Positions 59,823 through 64,000 of a DNA stretch of 64,000 nucleotides are shown here, one piece after another. Location: contig NZ_SISB01000029.1 of assembly GCF_004310295.1 (NCBI RefSeq), positions 1 through 64,000 on the forward strand. The letters are read 5' to 3'. Origin of the DNA: Pseudomonas sp. BGI-2 (GTDB lineage Bacteria > Pseudomonadota > Gammaproteobacteria > Pseudomonadales > Pseudomonadaceae). Positions within the stretch are counted from its first letter, which is position 1; each line of letters starts with the position of its first letter. Below the pieces are notes generated by a model. That model searched no databases, was not told the origin of the DNA, and saw only the letters and a program-made list of their open reading frames with translations. The position numbers and the translations under genes are program-made.

Positions 59823-60947
59823 TTATTTGCGGGCTTTAAGAATGACGAATTTCGGCGTGGCTGCCACTTGCTCAACGCCACGGAACAGCCGCGCGAGCTT
59901 GCTGTGGTAACCCAGGTGGCGGTTGCCGACGATGTACAGCGCACCTCCGGTCACCAAGGCTTCGCGCGCCTGCTGGAACATCCGCCAGGCGAGAAAGTCG
60001 CCGACGACCTGTTGCTGGTGAAACGGTGGATTGCACAGCACCAGGTCCAGCGATTGTGCCTCTTGTCCGGCCAGGCCATCGCCAGTGCGCACGATCACGT
60101 CACGATCACCCAACGCAGCGCGCCAGTTTTCAGCCGCTGATTGCACTGCCATGAACGACTCGTCCACCAGCGTGTAATGGGCATCAGGGTTTTGCAGAGC
60201 GCTGGCAATTGCCAATACGCCGTTTCCGCAACCGAGGTCGGCGACGCGCGCTGTGCCGAGGTTCTGCGGCAAGTGTGGGAGAAAGGCTCGTGTGCCGATG
60301 TCCAGCCCCTCGCGGCAGAACACATTGGCGTGGTTCAGCAGTTCGATCGCCGGGGTGTCGAGTTGATAGCGTGAAGGGTAGGGGGACACGGCTGGGGTCT
60401 TGGCTTCAGGTGTTGCAATCAGCAGCCGGGCTTTTTTCACCGCCAACGAGGCTTGCACCGGGCCGATGTAACGTTCCAGCAGATCACCCGCGGCGCGAGG
60501 CAGGTGCTTGACCATCGCTGCTGCAATCACCTGAGCGCCGGGAGCCAGTTGGCTTTGCAGGCGAATCAGTTGCTCTTCCAGCAAGGCCAGGGTTTTCGGC
60601 ACCCGGATCAACACACGGTCAAACGGGCCGGTGAACACTTCGTTCGCCGGAACAACCGGCACCGCATCAAATGCCTGGCCGTTGCGGATCAGATTCTTTT
60701 CCAGGCCCTGAAAGGCCAGGAAAGAGTCGCCGCTGCTGGTCACCAGGACTTTTCCCGCCAGGCTCGCTGCCAATGCGCCGAAGCTATCGTTGAGCACCAG
60801 TACTCGGGTGTCCGCGGCCGGTTGCTGCTCGGCCAGATGATTGAGCAGGTATTCGTCTGCAGCATCGAAAGCTTGCAGCGGTTCGTTCTGCTGTTCTGGC
60901 TGACGGATCAGATCGAGTTGGGCGAAGGGTGTTTCGAGCAGGGGCAT
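59823..60947 (-). CDS. rlmG: 23S rRNA (guanine-N2)-methyltransferase RlmG
   Basis: A 374-residue methyltransferase (RlmG about 378) starting MPLLETPFAQLDLIRQPEQQNEPLQAFDAADEYLL. Two Rossmann-like halves: the N-terminal degenerate one (RVLVLNDSFGALAASL) and the C-terminal active one with RVADLGCGNGVLAIASAL (SAM) and the catalytic LVLCNPPFHQ motif. RlmG modifies G1835 of 23S rRNA; the related RsmC acts on 16S G1207, and the start and length favour RlmG. ATG 60947 chosen; an in-frame TTG at 60971 would add eight residues. Confidence 0.9.
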   Translation of the reverse strand: MPLLETPFAQLDLIRQPEQQNEPLQAFDAADEYLLNHLAEQQPAADTRVLVLNDSFGALAASLAGKVLVTSSGDSFLAFQGLEKNLIRNGQAFDAVPVVPANEVFTGPFDRVLIRVPKTLALLEEQLIRLQSQLAPGAQVIAAAMVKHLPRAAGDLLERYIGPVQASLAVKKARLLIATPEAKTPAVSPYPSRYQLDTPAIELLNHANVFCREGLDIGTRAFLPHLPQNLGTARVADLGCGNGVLAIASALQNPDAHYTLVDESFMAVQSAAENWRAALGDRDVIVRTGDGLAGQEAQSLDLVLCNPPFHQQQVVGDFLAWRMFQQAREALVTGGALYIVGNRHLGYHSKLARLFRGVEQVAATPKFVILKARK

Positions 60948-61070
60948 GAGGCGGGGGCTCTGGGTAGTCAACGGGTGTGTGTCCCGCTGCCTGAAGCGTG
61001 AAGCGGGCGGGGCCGTCCGAGTGGACTGCGACGTGATGTTTCACTCGTCATCACTCTGGAGGAACCGCAA

Positions 61071-61220
61071 ATGGTACGTTTTTTTCTTTTGGAATACTCG
61101 CGGGTTTTTCGACCTCGGGTATTTGCGCGCACTGCTCAGATCATGCAGGCCCTTGCCGCTGCGATGACGGCGGCGATCTTGTTGTTGACGCCCAGTTTTT
61201 TGATGGCGCTGCAGATATGA
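61071..61220 (+). CDS. Possible 49-residue small protein
   Basis: ATG 61071 follows a strong GGAGGAACCGCAA ribosome site and opens a 49-residue frame (MVRFFLLEYSRVFRPRVFAR..., ending AAMTAAILLLTPSFLMALQI) with a hydrophobic C-terminal segment that could span the membrane. Its 3' half is antisense to the end of the LuxR gene, so the composition may be coincidental. There is no known family. The ribosome site is the main reason to list it. Confidence 0.3.
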   Translation: MVRFFLLEYSRVFRPRVFARTAQIMQALAAAMTAAILLLTPSFLMALQI

Positions 61221-61846
61221 AAATTTGTGGTGCGTTCAGTAATGTTGAGGATCATGCCTACTTCACATGCGGTTTTGCCATCGGCCGACAGCCTGAGAAT
61301 CTCGATTTCGCGTGCTGATAAATGAGGTTTGCAGGGATCATTCACGCGTAAAGGCAGTTTTTTTGCGACGAGCCCATGCAGCTGGTGGCTGATGAAGATC
61401 GTGTAACCCAGTTTTTCATACAACTCATAGGGGGTGATGGGATCGTTGCTTCTGGCCAGACTGAGCATGCTGCAGAGCCCGCGGTCGCCATGAAGCGATT
61501 GCGACCAGCCATACTGCAACCCGAGTTGTTTCTGTGCTTGCCACAGCGTTGGGGTCTTTGAGTAGGCTTCTTCTCCCCACAAAATGGGCAGTGTTGAGTG
61601 ATTGCAATGAGCTAGTATTGGGTCTATATCGACGTAGTGGTCCTTTTCATATTTCAAGTTCCAGTCGCGTGGGTAGTTATTAAGATTCACTCTCTCGAAG
61701 TGCGGGCCACGTGCATGCGAAGTTATTGAAAAAGCGCAAAAATTAAAGCCAAGGTCTTGGACCAGATCAAGTGACATCCGGTATGCAGACTCAATATCCC
61801 TCGCGTTAGATATCTGTCTTAATTGTGACTCCATCCACATTTCCAT
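61136..61846 (-). CDS. ppoR: LuxR-family quorum-sensing solo regulator (PpoR-like)
   Basis: A 236-residue LuxR-type regulator with an autoinducer-binding domain: PRDWNLKYEKDHYVDIDPILAHCNHSTLPILWGEEA contains the conserved Trp, Tyr, Asp-Pro and Trp of AHL-binding LuxR proteins. The C-terminal HTH is LSAREIEILRLSADGKTACEVGMILNITERTTNFHICSAIKKLGV. No luxI lies in the window, so it is a solo. Placement between rlmG and fpr/mscL matches, as I recall, PpoR of P. putida. GGAG lies 8 bases before ATG 61846. It may respond to exogenous AHLs. Confidence 0.85.
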   Translation of the reverse strand: MEMWMESQLRQISNARDIESAYRMSLDLVQDLGFNFCAFSITSHARGPHFERVNLNNYPRDWNLKYEKDHYVDIDPILAHCNHSTLPILWGEEAYSKTPTLWQAQKQLGLQYGWSQSLHGDRGLCSMLSLARSNDPITPYELYEKLGYTIFISHQLHGLVAKKLPLRVNDPCKPHLSAREIEILRLSADGKTACEVGMILNITERTTNFHICSAIKKLGVNNKIAAVIAAARACMI

Positions 61847-62185
61847 CGATGCAACTCCATGCAGGTATCTTGGGGTGCTGATTGGATCCGAAATCCACCA
61901 CGCCACGAGTGTAGGATTATTCCTACGCCTGTGTTGCAATTTTTTCGCTCTTGAAAAGACTTAAAAATACAAAACTGGTTCTTAGCCCGGAGCGACTAGT
62001 TGCATGTGCCACACCATTCAATTATTTGCACTCGTTTTGTACCTTCTGGTTAATGTTAGGCGACGCCAGATTCAAAACGCAGTAATGACGGCAAAAAGGT
62101 ATGTTGTCCAAAGCCACTACAAATCGCAGGTGTTTACATCCTTCACTTTGCGGGACACTGGGGCATCCGTTGAATGGAGTACCCC

Positions 62186-62962
62186 ATGACCGCCAGTGCA
62201 GAAAAATTCACTCGCCAGACCCTGACCGACGTTCAGCCGATGACCCCCAACCTGTTCACGTTGCGGGTCACCAGAGACCCCGGCTTTCGTTTTCGCGCGG
62301 GGCAATTCGCCCGGCTTGGCGTGACCCGGTCCGACGGCAGCACGGTGTGGCGCGCCTATTCAATGGTCTCCTCGCCCTATGACGAGTTTCTCGAGTTCTT
62401 TTCCATCGTCGTGCCTGGCGGGGAGTTCACCAGTGAGCTGAGCCGGCTGGAGGTCGGCGATACGCTGCTGATTGACCGTCAGGCCTTTGGTTACCTGACC
62501 CTGGATCGTTTTGTCGATGGTCGAGATCTCTGGTTGTTATCCACAGGCACGGGCGTAGCACCGTTCCTGTCCATCCTGCAGGACTTCGAGGTATGGGAGA
62601 AATTCGAGCGGATCATACTGGTCTACAGCGTACGCGAGGCCCGTGAGCTGGCTTATCTGGAGCTGATCGCGGGGTTGGCACAGCGCGACTATCTGGCCGA
62701 TTACGCGCACAAATTGCAGTTCATCGCTACCGTTACGCGCGAGCAGCACCCCGGTGCCCTGAACGGGCGAATCACTACGCTGATAGAAAATGGTGAATTG
62801 GAGCGGGTGGCAGGGGTGGCGCTGAGGGCCGAACACTCGCGGGTCATGCTCTGCGGCAACCCACAGATGATTGATGACACGCGCAAATTGCTCAAACAAC
62901 GCGACATGCACTTGAGCCTCAGTCGACGACCCGGCCAGGTGGCGGTGGAAAACTTCTGGTAA
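62186..62962 (+). CDS. fpr: Ferredoxin/flavodoxin--NADP+ reductase
   Basis: A 258-residue FAD enzyme; bacterial Fpr is 248-259. FAD-binding RAGQFARLGV and RAYSMVSSPYDEFLEFFSIVVPGGEFTSEL; NADP-binding LLSTGTGVAPFLSILQD and MLCGNPQMIDDTRKLL; and the short C-terminal end VENFW typical of the Pseudomonas type. It transfers electrons between NADPH and ferredoxin/flavodoxin, mainly in oxidative stress and Fe-S metabolism. ATG 62186 has GGAG 7 bases upstream; ATG 62174 is also in frame. It is divergent from the LuxR gene. Confidence 0.95.
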   Translation: MTASAEKFTRQTLTDVQPMTPNLFTLRVTRDPGFRFRAGQFARLGVTRSDGSTVWRAYSMVSSPYDEFLEFFSIVVPGGEFTSELSRLEVGDTLLIDRQAFGYLTLDRFVDGRDLWLLSTGTGVAPFLSILQDFEVWEKFERIILVYSVREARELAYLELIAGLAQRDYLADYAHKLQFIATVTREQHPGALNGRITTLIENGELERVAGVALRAEHSRVMLCGNPQMIDDTRKLLKQRDMHLSLSRRPGQVAVENFW

Positions 62963-62965
62963 AAA

Positions 62966-62993
62966 AAACGGCGCCCCGAAGGCGCCGTTTCTG
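62966..62993. terminator. Bidirectional terminator between fpr and mscL
   Basis: AAACGGCGCC (62966-62975), loop CCGAA, GGCGCCGTTT (62981-62990), flanked by an A run and a T run. It serves the convergent fpr and mscL genes. Confidence 0.92.
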
Positions 62994-63007
62994 CATGCAA
63001 TCAGCCT

Positions 63008-63421
63008 TCAAGGCCGATTGTTCTGTGCTTTGAGCAGGTCACGGATCTCGCTCAACAGCTCTTCTTCCTTGGTTGGAACCGGCGGCAGGGTTGGCGCAAC
63101 GGCCTCTTCGCGTTTCAGACGGTTGATGGCTTTGACGGCCATGAAGATCGCGAAGGCGACGATGATGAAGTCGATCAGGCTCTGGATGAACTTACCGTAG
63201 GCCAGCAGCACCGCCGGGACATCCCCGTTGGCTGCCTTGAGCGTAACGGCCAGGTCACTGAAGTCCACCCCACCGATCAACAGGCCGATTGGCGGCATCA
63301 CCACGTCGCCGACAAACGATGAAACGATCTTGCCGAACGCAGCGCCGATGATGATACCGACGGCCATGTCGACCACATTACCTTTGACCGCGAAGGCCTT
63401 GAACTCACTTATCACGCCCAT
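63008..63421 (-). CDS. mscL: Large-conductance mechanosensitive channel MscL
   Basis: A 137-residue channel. MGVISEFKAFAVKGNVVDMAVGIIIGAAFGKIVSSFVGDVVMPPIGLLIGG (S1 helix and TM1 gate), FIQSLIDFIIVAFAIFMAVKAINRLKR (TM2) and an acidic C-terminal bundle (TKEEELLSEIRDLLKAQNNRP). It opens under membrane tension to release solutes on hypo-osmotic shock. AAGGAA precedes ATG 63421. Confidence 0.97.
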   Translation of the reverse strand: MGVISEFKAFAVKGNVVDMAVGIIIGAAFGKIVSSFVGDVVMPPIGLLIGGVDFSDLAVTLKAANGDVPAVLLAYGKFIQSLIDFIIVAFAIFMAVKAINRLKREEAVAPTLPPVPTKEEELLSEIRDLLKAQNNRP

Positions 63422-64000
63422 AGGTTATTTCCTTGTTACAGATGAGGTTGGTGAGCGCAGTGTAATTCAGCAAAACTCATTTTGCTCGAAACAACCGTTT
63501 GCGGGGGGGGGCGCTACCATCGACCCGATCGCTGGGGAAAAGTTTATAAAATGCCATCATCGGTGTGCAGGCACCGGTACAGATCTCGAATTTTTTATCT
63601 GAGCGGTGCGCGGTGCTGTTCCTTCTTTGATTTGTTGGTAAGCGACCTTTGCTGTGTAGGGGGTAGACAAGATGAAGTCGTGAATGATTGCTTGAAAGTT
63701 GGGCGATGTGAAAACTCAATCTGAAAGGAATGGAGAGCTGTCAAAGTAAGCGCTTTGAGTGAATAGGATTTTTACATGAGTATTGCTGTTGGTGCATTGA
63801 AATTATGGGTGAGTTGTACATTGGGTATTAAAATATAAAAGGCTTGTACAGATTTGATATTTAATGATTGGCTAAAGATCGATATCTATCTAGGTGAAGT
63901 TGTACATTTTCCCATAAGTTATTATTCGTTAATCAATGCAGGGACGACCTGGTTACTACCGAAGGTCCGCTGGTAACTTCACTGCGCTGAGGCAACCCAG
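63422..64000. other. A+T-rich tail without a recognised gene
   Basis: About 580 bp. A run of nine G's lies at 63503-63511. From about 63700 the sequence becomes clearly A+T-rich. TTGTACA occurs three times (63814, 63844, 63900). A 20-codon frame starts at 63777 (MSIAVGALKLW) but has no known match. From about 63937 the composition turns GC-rich again (GACGACCTGGTTACTACCG...), suggesting a new element begins at the window edge. Confidence 0.5.

Noticed and set aside
1..64000. tRNA or rRNA genes as integration sites for the accessory region
   Set aside because: No cloverleaf or rRNA sequence was recognised on either strand, and no integrase gene was found.

Overview
The window looks like a chromosomal segment of a Pseudomonas from the fluorescens/putida side of the genus. 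Supporting signs are high GC in the core genes, many paired REP elements of the Pseudomonas type, the gene order cioAB - small DUF2474-like protein - rlmG - LuxR solo - fpr - mscL (as I remember it from P. putida), a quinate/shikimate locus like the P. aeruginosa PA0236-PA0245 region, and an ANR box in front of cioAB. These species comparisons come from memory, not from a search.

Layout. (1) 1-125: the 3' end of a group II intron (domains V and VI). (2) 242-3100: a DUF6515-like secreted protein, a cation efflux transporter, a small lipoprotein, and the first 127 codons of a native-looking hrpB that breaks off inside its DEAH box. (3) 3100-21700: an accessory region, richer in A+T and with decayed mobile DNA. 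It carries a second, complete and divergent hrpB, an IS630-type remnant, a chaperone-usher fimbrial locus split over both strands and bracketed by inverted repeats, a BvgS/EvgS-like hybrid kinase with its NarL-type regulator, an EAL phosphodiesterase, a DsbA-like oxidase, an unrecognised decayed gene and a damaged IS5-family element. (4) 21701-28765: LysR regulator, aldehyde dehydrogenase, class III aminotransferase and an NMT1/TauT-type ABC transporter, whose two operons share a duplicated promoter block. (5) 28874-42648: housekeeping genes, including an EEP phosphatase, NYN and DEDDh nucleases, an Lrp-type regulator, an EamA exporter, rhlE, a YhiN-like flavoprotein, an HDAC-like deacetylase, tesB, a HAD phosphatase and a YpfJ-like metalloprotease. 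(6) 42889-48567: IclR regulator, truncated MFS gene, quiC, a TetR regulator, a shikimate dehydrogenase and aroQ, i.e. quinate/shikimate catabolism. (7) 48708-56645: LysR regulator, tautomerase, a DUF4160-DUF2442 pair, trmA, a purine permease, a PfpI-like protein, higA with a broken higB, and an MFS exporter. (8) 56700-64000: cioAB, rlmG, a PpoR-like LuxR solo, fpr, mscL and an A+T-rich tail.

How the genes may work together. The most interesting block is 6.5-20 kb. Pilin, chaperone, usher and tip adhesin build a surface fimbria; the DsbA-like enzyme would form the pilin disulfides; the two-component system would control expression; the EAL protein would tune c-di-GMP. A CAAGA/TCTTG motif, phased at 22 bp in front of the fimbrial operon and present as a matching palindrome in front of the EAL gene, suggests one regulator (most simply the adjacent NarL-type protein) controls the module. 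Elsewhere, an almost identical block of about 68 bp before both the aldehyde dehydrogenase gene and the ABC-transporter gene implies that uptake and degradation of one amine substrate are co-regulated. No tRNA, rRNA or CRISPR array was seen.
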